Of a stretch of DNA of 64,000 nucleotides, positions 50,739 to 61,019 are shown piece after piece. Position 1 is the first letter of the stretch, and the number at the start of each line of letters is the position of its first letter. This DNA comes from Candidatus Bacteroides intestinavium (GTDB taxonomy: Bacteria > Bacteroidota > Bacteroidia > Bacteroidales > Bacteroidaceae): contig DWZE01000042.1 of assembly GCA_019118325.1 (NCBI GenBank), forward strand, positions 1 through 64,000, written 5' to 3'. Below the pieces are notes generated by a model, which was not told the origin of the DNA, did not search any database, and saw nothing but the letters and a program-made list of their open reading frames with translations. A program made the translations under genes and the position numbers.

Positions 50739-50804
50739 TTGTTGTCCCCCCCTGGACGTGTCACCCGTCCAACAGTGAACGAAAGTTGACAAAATTACCG
50801 TATT

Positions 50805-50990
50805 GACCCGTTGGCGGAATTAATTGTGGCATGAAAGCCTACGAGCGGGGATATCTCCGGGTCAGGGCGAAGATATCTGCGGACAAGGACGGAGATATCT
50901 GCGGACAAAAGCGGAGATATCTACCCGCAAAGCCGCACAAGGGACTGACAGATAAAGTGCATATTGTGGTCATAATTCCGCCAACGGGTC
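50805..50990. mobile_element. MITE-like element with 18-bp perfect TIRs (GACCCGTTGGCGGAATTA) and an internal 22-bp array
   Basis: TIR GACCCGTTGGCGGAATTA / TAATTCCGCCAACGGGTC; homologous to 19528-19707 along its length. Confidence 0.88.
50846..50933 (+). repeat. tandem array, 4 units, 22-bp period (CGGAGATATCTGCGGACAAGGA)
   Basis: Motif starts at 50846, 50868, 50890, 50912. Confidence 0.92.
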
Positions 50991-51182
50991 GTATGGTTAT
51001 TTATTATTAATTATTCCCCTGTCTCTACGATGCATATGCCAGAAACATATCGGCAACGACACCAGCGCAGCCGGCAGTGGCACGAACCCCATCCAGCCTG
51101 GCTCCATTTTTTTACATAAGATAAGAACAGTTCCGATTTCTTTTCTCTATATTTGTAGCCGTTAAGCATAAACAGAACCTCT

Positions 51183-52601
51183 ATGAACAAAAAAAACCTG
51201 CTATCGGGAAGAGACAGAGAACTGGCCGAACTGGCCGAACAATACGAGAACGCCAAAGCCGAGAACCGGAACGTCTACATGGACGCGGACGACCTGGCCG
51301 ACCTGGCCGACTGGTATGAAGTGCGGCAACAGCCGGACATGGCCATGGAGGTCGTGGAATACGGCCTGAAGCTGCACCCGGCCAGCTTTGCATTGCTGAC
51401 GGAGAAAGCCTACCTCTTCCTGGACTACCATGACACCGACAGCGCCCAGGAAATCGTCGACGACCTGAACGCGAAATCCACTGAAACCAAGATTATCCAA
51501 GCACAGATATACATCCTCCAAGGCAAGGATATACAGGCCAAGCAAATGCTCAGCACCATCAGCGACAAGGAAAGCGTGGACACGATGGTCAGCGTGGCCT
51601 ACATGTACGTCAACACCCATCACCCCGAGGAAGCGTTGAAATGGCTGGAGCCCGGCATTGGCAAATACGAGGACGACGAACCCTTCATGTGCATCGTGGC
51701 CGACTCCTATTACGGCCTGGGGAGGCTGGACGAAGCCATGGAAATCTACAACCGGCTGATTGACCTGAACCCCTACTCCTCTTCCTACTGGTATGGCCTG
51801 GCCCGTTGCTATTTCGACAAGCAGATGTATGACAAAGCCATCGAATCCTGCGACTACGCCAACCTGGCGGACGAGGATTTCCCGGACGCCTATATGATGA
51901 AAGGCCATGCCTTCTTCTACCTGCAGAACGACGCAAAGGCCTTGGAGAACTTCCGGAAAGCCCAGGAACTGGGCGTGGTGTCAGCCAGCTTCGTCGCCAC
52001 ATTCATCGGCCTGGGCTACATGGCCGAAGAGAAATGGGCACAAGCCTATGCGCACCTGCAAGATGCCATCGACAACTATGAGGACGACGACACGGTCATC
52101 ACGCTCTCCATGCTCTATGCCAATGCAGGCTTATGCCTCCGCAAGATGGGCCAAAAGAGAAAGGCCAACCAATATTGGAAGCTGGCCCACGAGGAAAATC
52201 CCGAAGACCCGGAAACCTACCTGATAGAAGGGAAAATGTATCTGGAAGAAAAGAACTACGGCAAATGCGAGCGGTGCTGGGCAATGGCCCTGCAGCTTGC
52301 CCCCACCGCCTACACCTGGCATGAAATCGGCATGGCCTGTCTGGAACAAGGCGGCCTGGAACAAGGGCGGAAAGCCTTCGAGAACGTCAGGCAAATCAAC
52401 CCGGACTTCTACGAAATCAACGAAAAGCTGGCCACGGTATGCCTGCTGCTGAAAGACAAGGAGAACTTCCAGAAATACAACCAGCTATGCAAGCATCCCA
52501 TTACCATGGACGACCTTCAGCGGGTGCAGGAATTTCTGAAGAAAGAAAATCAAGAAGGTATGTTGCAGGCAATGAGGAATATACTGAAGGCGCTGCAATG
52601 A
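51183..52601 (+). CDS. Tetratricopeptide repeat protein
   Basis: Multiple TPR-like repeats (SYYGLGRLDEAMEIYNRLIDLNPYSSSYWYGLARCYFDKQMYDKAIE). Confidence 0.9.
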   Translation: MNKKNLLSGRDRELAELAEQYENAKAENRNVYMDADDLADLADWYEVRQQPDMAMEVVEYGLKLHPASFALLTEKAYLFLDYHDTDSAQEIVDDLNAKSTETKIIQAQIYILQGKDIQAKQMLSTISDKESVDTMVSVAYMYVNTHHPEEALKWLEPGIGKYEDDEPFMCIVADSYYGLGRLDEAMEIYNRLIDLNPYSSSYWYGLARCYFDKQMYDKAIESCDYANLADEDFPDAYMMKGHAFFYLQNDAKALENFRKAQELGVVSASFVATFIGLGYMAEEKWAQAYAHLQDAIDNYEDDDTVITLSMLYANAGLCLRKMGQKRKANQYWKLAHEENPEDPETYLIEGKMYLEEKNYGKCERCWAMALQLAPTAYTWHEIGMACLEQGGLEQGRKAFENVRQINPDFYEINEKLATVCLLLKDKENFQKYNQLCKHPITMDDLQRVQEFLKKENQEGMLQAMRNILKALQ

Positions 52602-52605
52602 TTTG

Positions 52606-52754
52606 GAAGGAGTGAGAGGGAGTTAGAAGTAGTTAGAGGGAGTTAGAAGGAGTTAGAGGCCGATAGTTGGTCCGTCGGAAATAGACGGAAAGGTATTGGC
52701 CTTTAACTCCCCAAGCGAAGCGATAACTCCCTTTAACTCCCTCTCACTCCTTCT
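52606..52754. repeat. family B palindromic GGAGTTAG element
   Basis: GAAGGAGTGAGAGGGAGTTA arms with exact reverse complement at the other end. Confidence 0.85.
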
Positions 52755-52763
52755 AAAAAAGAA

Positions 52764-54152
52764 CTACCGCGCCAGTTCCTCGATGACCTTCATCACCTGG
52801 CGGCCGATTTCCTCAGCCTCTTCCGGGGTATGTGCCTCGCTGTAGACACGGATGATAGGCTCGGTATTACTCTTGCGCAGGTGCACCCATTTATCGGGGA
52901 AGTCTATCTTCACGCCGTCGATATCAGTTATCTGCTCGTCCTTATAGAGTTCCTTCACCTTAGCCAGGATGGCATCCACATTGGTATCGGGCGTCAGGTC
53001 CACCCGGTTCTTGGCCATGAAGTAGGCAGGATAGGTGGCACGCAGTTCACTCACTTTCTTTCCCTCGTGTGCCAGGTGGCTCAGGAAGAGAGCAATGCCC
53101 ACCAAGGCGTCACGGCCATAATGGCTGGCAGGATAGATGACACCACCGTTTCCTTCACCGCCGATGACGGCACCCACTTCCTTCATCTTGGTCGTCACGT
53201 TCACCTCGCCCACGGCAGAAGCGTAATAGGACTGTCCATAGCGGGCCGTCACATCACGCAGGGCACGCGTGGAACTGAGGTTGGAAACCGTTGTGCCGGG
53301 CGTGTGTTTCAGTACATAGTCTGCTACGCTGACCAGCGTATACTCCTCGCCATACATGCGTCCGTCCTCGCAAATGATTGCCAGACGGTCCACATCCGGG
53401 TCTACGACAAAAGCCACGTCATTCCCTCCCTTTGCCATCAGGCTCATAATGTCGCCCAGGTTACGCTCCAGGGGTTCGGGATTATGCTGGAAGTTGCCGG
53501 TAGGCTCACAGTACAGTTTTTCTACGTGCTGAACCCCCAATCTCTGCAACAGTTCGGGCAGGATAATTCCCCCTACCGAATTGACGCAATCAATAGCCAC
53601 GTGGAAATCCGCCTTACGGATAGCCTCCACGTCCACCAGGTCAAGGGCCAGGACACTATCAATATGCTTTTGGTTATAAGTCAAGTCCTTGCGGTACGTG
53701 CCCAGTTTGTCCACCTCTGCATACTCAAAGGCTTCGGCCTCCGCAATGCGCAACACTTCGTTGCCTTCCTCCTTGTTGAGGAACTCACCCTTCTCGTTCA
53801 GCAGCTTCAAGGCGTTCCACTGCTTGGGGTTATGCGAAGCGGTCAGGATGATGCCGCCGCTGGCGCCTTCCATGGTCACGGCCAGTTCGGTAGTAGGAGT
53901 GGAGGCAAAGTCGATGTCCACCACATCCCAGCCCATACCCATCAGGGTACCGACCACCACGTCCTTCACCATTTCTCCGGAAAGGCGGGCGTCACGACCT
54001 ACCACAATTTTATTACTCTTCACTGTACACGTCTTGCGAATCAAGGTCGCATAAGCCGATGTGAACTTCACGATATCCAACGGGTTCAGCCCTTCACCGG
54101 CCTTTCCGCCGATAGTACCGCGGATGCCGGATATGGATTTAATTAGTGTCAT
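52764..54152 (-). CDS. glmM: Phosphoglucosamine mutase / phosphomannomutase family
   Basis: GGIILTASHNPKQWNALKLLN, VVDPDVDRLAIICEDG, GGEGNGGVIYPASHYGRDALVG, RKSNTEPIIRVY. Confidence 0.94.
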   Translation of the reverse strand: MTLIKSISGIRGTIGGKAGEGLNPLDIVKFTSAYATLIRKTCTVKSNKIVVGRDARLSGEMVKDVVVGTLMGMGWDVVDIDFASTPTTELAVTMEGASGGIILTASHNPKQWNALKLLNEKGEFLNKEEGNEVLRIAEAEAFEYAEVDKLGTYRKDLTYNQKHIDSVLALDLVDVEAIRKADFHVAIDCVNSVGGIILPELLQRLGVQHVEKLYCEPTGNFQHNPEPLERNLGDIMSLMAKGGNDVAFVVDPDVDRLAIICEDGRMYGEEYTLVSVADYVLKHTPGTTVSNLSSTRALRDVTARYGQSYYASAVGEVNVTTKMKEVGAVIGGEGNGGVIYPASHYGRDALVGIALFLSHLAHEGKKVSELRATYPAYFMAKNRVDLTPDTNVDAILAKVKELYKDEQITDIDGVKIDFPDKWVHLRKSNTEPIIRVYSEAHTPEEAEEIGRQVMKVIEELAR

Positions 54153-54347
54153 GTCTGTCGTATTTAGTTAAAAATAAGTTGTTTTTAAGGTTAAGTAGAG
54201 GAGGAAGTCCCAAGGAACCAGAGGAAGTCAGAGGGCAATAGTCGATTCGGCAAGAAGAGACGAAAGGTATTGGCCTTTAACTCCCCACCAAGCGAAGCGA
54301 TAACTCCTTCTAACTCTCTTTCACTCTTGCAAGGCTTCGATTCCCAC

Positions 54348-54968
54348 TCAATATATCTGATACCGTATATCATAATAATACGGCACCACCGAACTTATGG
54401 CCGTGCTGGTACCCATATCCGAGGGGACAATCAGCTTGACGTGCGCCCGGTTGTAAATATAGTCCCACGGCACCAGCCAACCGGCAGGGACAGCCGTGCT
54501 CCCCCCCAGTACATACGAGGGATAATAGGCGGCATAGCCCGTGCTGGCATCGGTCAGGAAAATGCCGGCTATGGAGGTGGAAGAGACCGTATACCGGAAC
54601 CCTTCCAGCATGGAGGGCATCGTTATATTGGAATAATTCAAATAGTTGTCCAGGATGTTATATTCCGAAAAGCGTACCATAATCTCATCGTTGTTCTTTA
54701 CCGTATCGCCCTCAATGCCCTTGTCTATGATTTGCATATAGACACCACTGGCCAGCTGCACATATTCGTTACGGCTGACATCCGTCGTGGAATCCTGCGC
54801 GTAGAATTCGCTCTGCGAGATCACCACAATATTACTGTCCCGAATAAAGGCATTGATGGCATCGTCTTCTCTTTCTTTCATTTCGGCATAGGTCATCGTA
54901 TCGTCACACGCCTGGAAACCCACGCAAAGTGCCATCAACGTCAGAATAAATAAGGTAAGTTTCTTCAT
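54348..54968 (-). CDS. DUF4827-type lipoprotein
   Basis: Lipobox LCVGFQAC; FKBP-like ASGVYMQIIDKG...EIMVRFSEYNI. Confidence 0.8.
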   Translation of the reverse strand: MKKLTLFILTLMALCVGFQACDDTMTYAEMKEREDDAINAFIRDSNIVVISQSEFYAQDSTTDVSRNEYVQLASGVYMQIIDKGIEGDTVKNNDEIMVRFSEYNILDNYLNYSNITMPSMLEGFRYTVSSTSIAGIFLTDASTGYAAYYPSYVLGGSTAVPAGWLVPWDYIYNRAHVKLIVPSDMGTSTAISSVVPYYYDIRYQIY

Positions 54969-55071
54969 TATCTATCTCTATGAATTATGTGACAAAAGTA
55001 TCTGATTTCGGGGAAACGTAGATGGATTTGAAGCTAATGTTCGTATCTTTTAACCTTTCCCGCAGGGGTTT

Positions 55072-56112
55072 TTACGATTTTGTTTCGAGGAGAAGGGGCT
55101 TATACTGCGCCAAGGCAGCCTCAAAGAGCTCCCGAGCCTCCTCCATCGTCCCGTAGAATTCACCGCCTGAAGCATTAAGATGACCGCCGCCGTTGAAAAA
55201 CTCGGCCGCCAACTGGTTGCAGGGGAAGGTACCCACCGAACGGAGCGAAATCTTTATCATAGGTTTCTCCGTATCCTCACGCAGGAAGCAGGACAGCACC
55301 ACGTTCTTGATGCTCAACGGGATGTTGACGAATCCCTCACTATCGCCCCGGATATAGTTGAAACGCCGCTGCTCCTTCTTGGTCAACGAGATGAGAGCCG
55401 CATTGCAATCCGTATAGACACGCATCTGGCTGAGGACATAGCCCATCAGGCGCAGGCGGCTCTCGGAATAGGTATTGAACACCTTGCGATAGATGGCATC
55501 CTTATCAATGCCCTTGGTGAGCAGTTCGCTGATGATGAAATAAATCTCGCGGTTGTTCGAGTTATAGGTGAAGCCGCCCGTATCGGTCATCATGCCCGTA
55601 TAGATACATTCGGCTGCCTCCTTGCTGATGTCGTCGAAGTAACCCATCCGGCAAATGAGGCGGAACACCAATTCGGAGGTGGAAGAAATTTCCGGGTGTG
55701 AGATGATGATTTGCGCGAAATCCTCCGGATCCAGGTGGTGGTCCACGAGCAACTTGCGGGCAGGCGAAGCCAATACGGCCTCTCCCATCGCATCAATGCG
55801 ATGAATGGCATTGAAGTCCAGGCAACAGATGACGTCAGCCTCGGCAATGAGGCGGTCGGCAAAATCCTTGTACTTGTCATACTGCAGTATATCCTTGCTG
55901 CCCGGCATCCATTTCAAGAAATCGGGAAAGGCATTGGGAACGATGACATTGGCCGTCTTGTCCTGCGAACAAAGGAAATGCCACAGGCCCAGGGAGGAAC
56001 CGATGGCATCCCCATCGGGCGAGATGTGGGACACAATGACAAATTTTTCACCACGCTCCAACCATTTGGCAAAGTGGTCTATGTGGGCTTGTTTGATAAT
56101 TTTGCTCAACAT
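55072..56112 (-). CDS. DHH family phosphoesterase (NrnA-like oligoribonuclease / pAp phosphatase)
   Basis: VSHISPDGDAIGSSLGL, DFNAIHR, LVDHHLDPEDFA, FFNGGGHLNASGGEF. Confidence 0.95.
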   Translation of the reverse strand: MLSKIIKQAHIDHFAKWLERGEKFVIVSHISPDGDAIGSSLGLWHFLCSQDKTANVIVPNAFPDFLKWMPGSKDILQYDKYKDFADRLIAEADVICCLDFNAIHRIDAMGEAVLASPARKLLVDHHLDPEDFAQIIISHPEISSTSELVFRLICRMGYFDDISKEAAECIYTGMMTDTGGFTYNSNNREIYFIISELLTKGIDKDAIYRKVFNTYSESRLRLMGYVLSQMRVYTDCNAALISLTKKEQRRFNYIRGDSEGFVNIPLSIKNVVLSCFLREDTEKPMIKISLRSVGTFPCNQLAAEFFNGGGHLNASGGEFYGTMEEARELFEAALAQYKPLLLETKS

Positions 56113-56265
56113 ATGGTTTTCAGACTTTGGGATTGAGGTGCAAAATTACAAAAAGGTTTGGGAATCCGAATATTTTCAGGCACGGATTTAGCTTCGCTCA
56201 AGATATTGTAAGTCGATGTTGAAGTGTAGTTTATACGATTCATGAATTTCGGAACTATTTTCAGG

Positions 56266-56697
56266 AGTGGATTAGTCGGGAAACTGATGGAAATAGAAGG
56301 GGAAAAGGGGAGAACCGGCAGTCAAAAAATGGACAGATGGGGTGGAACGGAGAAAGAAAACGTTTTGCCGGGCTATATAAGATAGGAATTGGACAGGAAT
56401 TGAACTTAAGTTGGAAGAGAGGTAAAAGAGAGGAGAAAGAGACCAGAAAGAGAGGAGAAAGAGAGGAAAAGCGAAGGAAGAAGGGCGGAGGTATCGCGGA
56501 GTGAGGACGGAGATATCGACGGACACGGGCGGGGATATCGGCGGATAAGGGCGGGGATATACCGGCTTTGCCGGGAGGAAGGGAATAATACAAGAAGCCC
56601 TGCAACCGCCGCAGGTGTTCCCCTACGGGGAGCCAGCAACGGATAAGCATAGTTCGACCCCTATGGGGTCGGCAGTGCGGGCGGGATGACGTTATTA
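56266..56697. repeat. ~430-bp dispersed element, copy D2
   Basis: Homologous to 3333-3800 with an internal deletion near 56605. Confidence 0.87.
56486..56573 (+). repeat. tandem array, 4 units, 22-bp period (CGGAGATATCGACGGACACGGG)
   Basis: Motif starts at 56486, 56508, 56530, 56552. Confidence 0.9.
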
Positions 56698-56699
56698 CA

Positions 56700-58823
56700 T
56701 CACGGCAGGGGCACCCACAACGCCCCCTCCCTGTCCAGGGCATGAACGGGAATGCCCCGCCGGAGACATTCTTCCTCCATGCGGCGGCGGTAGTAGCCGG
56801 TGAAGGAGGCATCGAACACGACGTAGCGCACGTCGAAGAGGCGGTCCAGGTCGCCAAGGGTGCCGCGGTAACCCCGGCAGACATAGAGGTAGTCCACAGG
56901 CAGGAGGATGTCGGACCGCTTGCCGGCCCAACGGCCGTCGTGCAGGATGCAGACACGGCAACCGCCGTAGTGCAACAAGCCGTCGCGCACGGACAAGGCG
57001 GCATCGGCATATCCGTCTGCCACCGGCCGGGGGCTATCCAGGCGCAGACGCCGCCAATGGGGAGCCAGCGAACGGGACATGCGCTCCACATCGGGCAGGG
57101 TGTCCGCCCCTACCAGCCAGGATGCGCGCCCGCCGGAGAGGCAATGCACAGCCGGGACACGGCTGACGTGATAGAAGGCAAGCCCTCTGTCGGGCAAGGA
57201 GCGAAGCATGGCCAGGCCATGATAGGACACCATGACGCACAAAGACAGCAGCATCCAACGGAGCCGACGGGGCGTGGGACGCCGAAAAACAGCGTAGGAC
57301 AGCCCCAGGAAAAGATAAAACAACACCACATCCCACGCATCCACCCAAATGTCATCCAACGAGGCATAAGGCAAACGCTCCACCCACCGCAAGCCCTCGT
57401 TCTGCAGCCAGACCAAGCAGTCCAACGCCCGGGCCACCCCCATCTGGACGGCGGGCAGCGGCGTCAGCAACAGGAGCAATACGGCGACATAGAGTATCAG
57501 CGAGGCCAGGGGAACCACCCACAAGTTGCTGAGCAGGAAATGGGTGGAGAAACGGCCGAAATAGAGCAACACGAGCGGCGCCGTCCCCACCTGGGCCGCC
57601 ACAGACACCGTCATCAGGCCCCACACATAGCGGCACAAGCGGTTGCGGGGCTGCCAGGCGCGATACAGCAGAGGCTGCAAACACAGAATGGCGGCCAACG
57701 AGAGAAAAGATAGTTGGAAACTGACCTCGAACAGCCACATCGGCCGGACCAGCAGCATCAGGAAGGCTGTGGCAAACAACGAATGGAGCGTCAGCAACTT
57801 CTCGGACTGCAAGGATGCCAGGGCCAGGAGAGAGAACATCGTGACCGAACGCACCACGGGCGAGGCCAGGCCGGTGAAGAAGGCAAATGCCCACAAGAAC
57901 AGCACGACCGCAAACATCAGCGGCAGGTGTGTCCAGCGCCACCGCCTCCACACCGGACGAAGCAGAAAAAGAAGGAGGACATACAGAAAACCGATGTGCA
58001 ACCCCGACAACGACAACACATGGCTGGCGCCGGAAACGGAATAAGTCTCTACGATGTCTTCGCCCAGCTTATCCTGATCGCCCACGGTCAGGGCGGAAAG
58101 CACCGTCAGTTCATTGCCCCGGAAACCCAGACGGCGATAGAGAGCGACCACCTGCGCCCGATAGTCCAACGCCATCTGCCGGAGCGTGCGCGTGGAGTCG
58201 TGCCCCACGACCTGCCAATGTCCCGCAGGCACATAGGCCGTCCCGCTCACTCCCTGCCTGCGCAGGTAGCGCCCGTAGTCGAACTCATCGGGATTGCCCT
58301 GATTGCGCGGCAATGACAGGCGTGCGGAGAGTAACAACTCATCGCCCCGGCGCAAACGCGCGGACGCAGAATCTTTGGGAAAATACAGGAGGAACAGGGG
58401 CGGACGGCTTTCAGCCCGGAAGGTATCGCCCGCATAGACGCCCCGCACGCGGGCCGGACAGAGACGGCTACGCTCCTTCTCTTCCGGAGACTCGGCGATA
58501 CGCACCCGGCAAACAACCTCTGACGGAGGATAGTCGCGCACGACAGCCGCCCCCTGCCAGGCCGCCAGCTGAAAACCAATCAACAGCCATCCCACACAAG
58601 CCCCGCCCCCATAGAGCACAGGCCAACCGCGGCGATGGCACAGATACATCCCCAGCAGCCACAGGGCAGCCGCTCCACAGAAGTACCCCCACGGGCAAGG
58701 GTGCGGGAAGGCATCTCCCCACACAATCCCTGCCACCAGTGGCAACAGCAGCCTCAGAAAAGGCTGCCGCCGCAGAGCCTCCACCGCCTCTGTCCACACG
58801 GTCAGAGATTTTTCAAGGCCCAA
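56700..58823 (-). CDS. ComEC/Rec2 family competence protein
   Basis: GVSGTAYVPAGHW, VSGASHVLSLSGLHIGFLYVLL, FTGLASPVVRSVTMFSLLALA. Confidence 0.93.
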   Translation of the reverse strand: MGLEKSLTVWTEAVEALRRQPFLRLLLPLVAGIVWGDAFPHPCPWGYFCGAAALWLLGMYLCHRRGWPVLYGGGACVGWLLIGFQLAAWQGAAVVRDYPPSEVVCRVRIAESPEEKERSRLCPARVRGVYAGDTFRAESRPPLFLLYFPKDSASARLRRGDELLLSARLSLPRNQGNPDEFDYGRYLRRQGVSGTAYVPAGHWQVVGHDSTRTLRQMALDYRAQVVALYRRLGFRGNELTVLSALTVGDQDKLGEDIVETYSVSGASHVLSLSGLHIGFLYVLLLFLLRPVWRRWRWTHLPLMFAVVLFLWAFAFFTGLASPVVRSVTMFSLLALASLQSEKLLTLHSLFATAFLMLLVRPMWLFEVSFQLSFLSLAAILCLQPLLYRAWQPRNRLCRYVWGLMTVSVAAQVGTAPLVLLYFGRFSTHFLLSNLWVVPLASLILYVAVLLLLLTPLPAVQMGVARALDCLVWLQNEGLRWVERLPYASLDDIWVDAWDVVLFYLFLGLSYAVFRRPTPRRLRWMLLSLCVMVSYHGLAMLRSLPDRGLAFYHVSRVPAVHCLSGGRASWLVGADTLPDVERMSRSLAPHWRRLRLDSPRPVADGYADAALSVRDGLLHYGGCRVCILHDGRWAGKRSDILLPVDYLYVCRGYRGTLGDLDRLFDVRYVVFDASFTGYYRRRMEEECLRRGIPVHALDREGALWVPLP

Positions 58824-59452
58824 ATGGCCTTCACGGGGTCAGTGGCCGAAAAGACGGCATTACCCACCACGAGGATGTCGGCTCCGGCTTCAATCAGCCT
58901 GGCCCCGGTCTCCAGATTGACACCGCCATCCACCTCGATGAGGGCCTCTGAACCGGTCTGCGTCAGCAGTTCGCGAAGTTCGCGCACCTTGTCCACGGTG
59001 TGCTCAATGAACTTCTGTCCACCGAAACCGGGATTGACCCCCATCACCAGCACCATGTAGAGGTCGCCCACGATGTCCTTCAGCAAGGAAACAGGTGTGG
59101 CGGGATTGATGGTGACGGCCGGTTGCATGCCGGCATCGCGAATCTGCTGCACCACGCGGTGCAGATGGGGACAGGCCTCGTAATGCACATTCATCACGTG
59201 CGCTCCCAAGGCTTTCACCTCGGGGATGAACTTCTCGGGCTGTACGATCATCAGATGTACGTCCAGAGGCTTCCGGGTCAGACGGGCCACGTGCTTCAAG
59301 ACGGGAAAGCCAAAGGAAATGTTGGGCACGAACACACCGTCCATGATGTCCAGGTGAATCCAGTCTGCCTCACTACGGTTCAGCATGTCCATCTCGCCAG
59401 TCAGGTCGCTGAAGTTGGCGGAGAGGATGGAGGGGGAAATGATGGGTTTCAT
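58802..59452 (-). CDS. rpe: Ribulose-phosphate 3-epimerase
   Basis: SPSILSANFSDL, DWIHLDIMDGVFVPNISFG, LVMGVNPGFGGQKFIEHTVDKV, IEVDGGVN. Confidence 0.97.
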   Translation of the reverse strand: MKPIISPSILSANFSDLTGEMDMLNRSEADWIHLDIMDGVFVPNISFGFPVLKHVARLTRKPLDVHLMIVQPEKFIPEVKALGAHVMNVHYEACPHLHRVVQQIRDAGMQPAVTINPATPVSLLKDIVGDLYMVLVMGVNPGFGGQKFIEHTVDKVRELRELLTQTGSEALIEVDGGVNLETGARLIEAGADILVVGNAVFSATDPVKAIWALKNL

Positions 59453-59500
59453 TTGAGTTTTTGAGTTTTTAAGTTGATAAGTTTTGGGTTGATAAGGGAG

Positions 59501-59652
59501 GCAGAAGGAGTTATCACTTCGTTCAAGGAGTCAGAGGGAGTTACCGCTTCGCTTGGGGAGTTAGAGGCCGATACTTTGTTACGCGTCATCGCCGGACCAA
59601 CTATTGGCCTCTAACTCCCTGTAACTCCTTCTAACTCCCTCTAACTCCTTCC
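59501..59652. repeat. family B palindromic GGAGTTAG element
   Basis: GAAGGAGTTA...GAGGGAGTTA / CTAACTCCCTGTAACTCCTTCTAACTCCCTCTAACTCCTTC. Confidence 0.82.
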
Positions 59653-59655
59653 TAA

Positions 59656-60624
59656 TCACTCCACGCGGGCAGGCTCGGCCATCCGGAAACCACGCAGCAG
59701 TTCGTCCACGTGAAGGCGTTTCTTGCCGGGCAACTGCAAGGAGCGGATGCCCAAGAGGCCATCCCTGACAGCCACGCGTAGATAGGTCTTGCCGTCGGTC
59801 AGTACCGTCCCCACAGGCAAGCCATGCGCGCCGGGCAGTTTCTCGGCTTCGAAAACCTTCAGCACCACAGGTTCCTGACCGGGCTGATGCAACTCGGTCC
59901 AGGCAGCCGGATAGGGTGCCAGGCCCCGGACAAAGTCATAAACCTGCTTGAGGGGCCGGTCCCAGTCGATGCGGCAGGTATCCTTGAATATCTTGGGGGC
60001 AGGACGCAAGGGTTCGGCCGCAGGCATTTGCTCCTGAGGAATGGAAGTCACGCTCCCTGCCAGGATGGCATCCACGGTCTCCACCACTACCCGGCCGCCC
60101 AACTGCATCAGCCGGTCGTGCACCGTGCCCGCATCGTCCGTATCGGCAATAGGCACGCGCTCTTGACGGATGACCTCGCCCGTGTCTATCTCGTGCTTCA
60201 GGAAAAAAGTAGTGACACCGGTCTCTGTATCGCCGTTGATGACAGCCCAGTTGATAGGCGCCGCACCGCGGTATTGGGGCAAAAGGGAGGCGTGCAGGTT
60301 GAACGTGCCCAGGCGGGGCATGGCCCACACCACCTCGGGCAGCATCCGGAAGGCAACGACCACCTGCAAGTCGGCCCTCCAGGCGCGGAGCTGCGCGAGG
60401 AAGGCTTCATCCTTCAGCTTCTCGGGCTGCAACAGGGGCAGGCCGTGTGCCAGGGCGTATTGCTTGACGGGCGACTGCTGCAACCGATGGCCGCGTCCGG
60501 CAGGTTTGTCGGGCATGGTGATGACACCCACTACGTTGTAGCCGCCCTCCACCAGGCAGCGCAGGGACTCCACCGCAAAGTCGGGTGTGCCCATATAGAC
60601 GATTCGCAAGTCTTCTTTCTTCAT
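59656..60624 (-). CDS. fmt: Methionyl-tRNA formyltransferase
   Basis: RIVYMGTPDFAVESL, NLHASLLPQYRGAAPINWAVINGDTETGVTTFFL; start chosen at MKKEDLRIVYMGTP. Confidence 0.96.
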   Translation of the reverse strand: MKKEDLRIVYMGTPDFAVESLRCLVEGGYNVVGVITMPDKPAGRGHRLQQSPVKQYALAHGLPLLQPEKLKDEAFLAQLRAWRADLQVVVAFRMLPEVVWAMPRLGTFNLHASLLPQYRGAAPINWAVINGDTETGVTTFFLKHEIDTGEVIRQERVPIADTDDAGTVHDRLMQLGGRVVVETVDAILAGSVTSIPQEQMPAAEPLRPAPKIFKDTCRIDWDRPLKQVYDFVRGLAPYPAAWTELHQPGQEPVVLKVFEAEKLPGAHGLPVGTVLTDGKTYLRVAVRDGLLGIRSLQLPGKKRLHVDELLRGFRMAEPARVE

Positions 60625-60671
60625 ACACATAAGTAAATCGCAAGAATTAAATGATAATTTGTCGGTTAGGT

Positions 60672-60782
60672 TTTTAGGCACGGATTACGCGGATTTCACG
60701 GATTTTTTCATTATAAAACGCTGATTCCATTGATTATATAAATAATAATATATCCGTGAAATCCGCGTAATCCGCGCCTAAA
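60672..60782. repeat. family A palindromic element
   Basis: TTAGGCACGGATTACGCGGATTTCACGGAT ... ATCCGTGAAATCCGCGTAATCCGCGCCTAA. Confidence 0.9.
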
Positions 60783-60849
60783 CTAAACTGCTATTTATCA
60801 TATAAACTAAATATCAACATCTGCTTATTTATTTGGTTTCTATTTCAAA

Positions 60850-60993
60850 GGGGTTAGAGGGAGTTAGAAGGAGTTATCGCTCCGCTTGGGGAGTTAAAAG
60901 CCAATACCTTTGACGTTATCGCCGGACCAACTATCGGCCTATAACTCCTTATAACTCCCTCTAACCTCCTCTAATTATACCCCCCTCTAACTC
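60850..60993. repeat. family B palindromic GGAGTTAG element
   Basis: GGGTTAGAGGGAGTTAGAAGGAGTTA / ATAACTCCTTATAACTCCCTCTAACCTCC. Confidence 0.82.
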
Positions 60994-61019
60994 CTTTATG
61001 ACTCTCCCTCCCCTCACGC

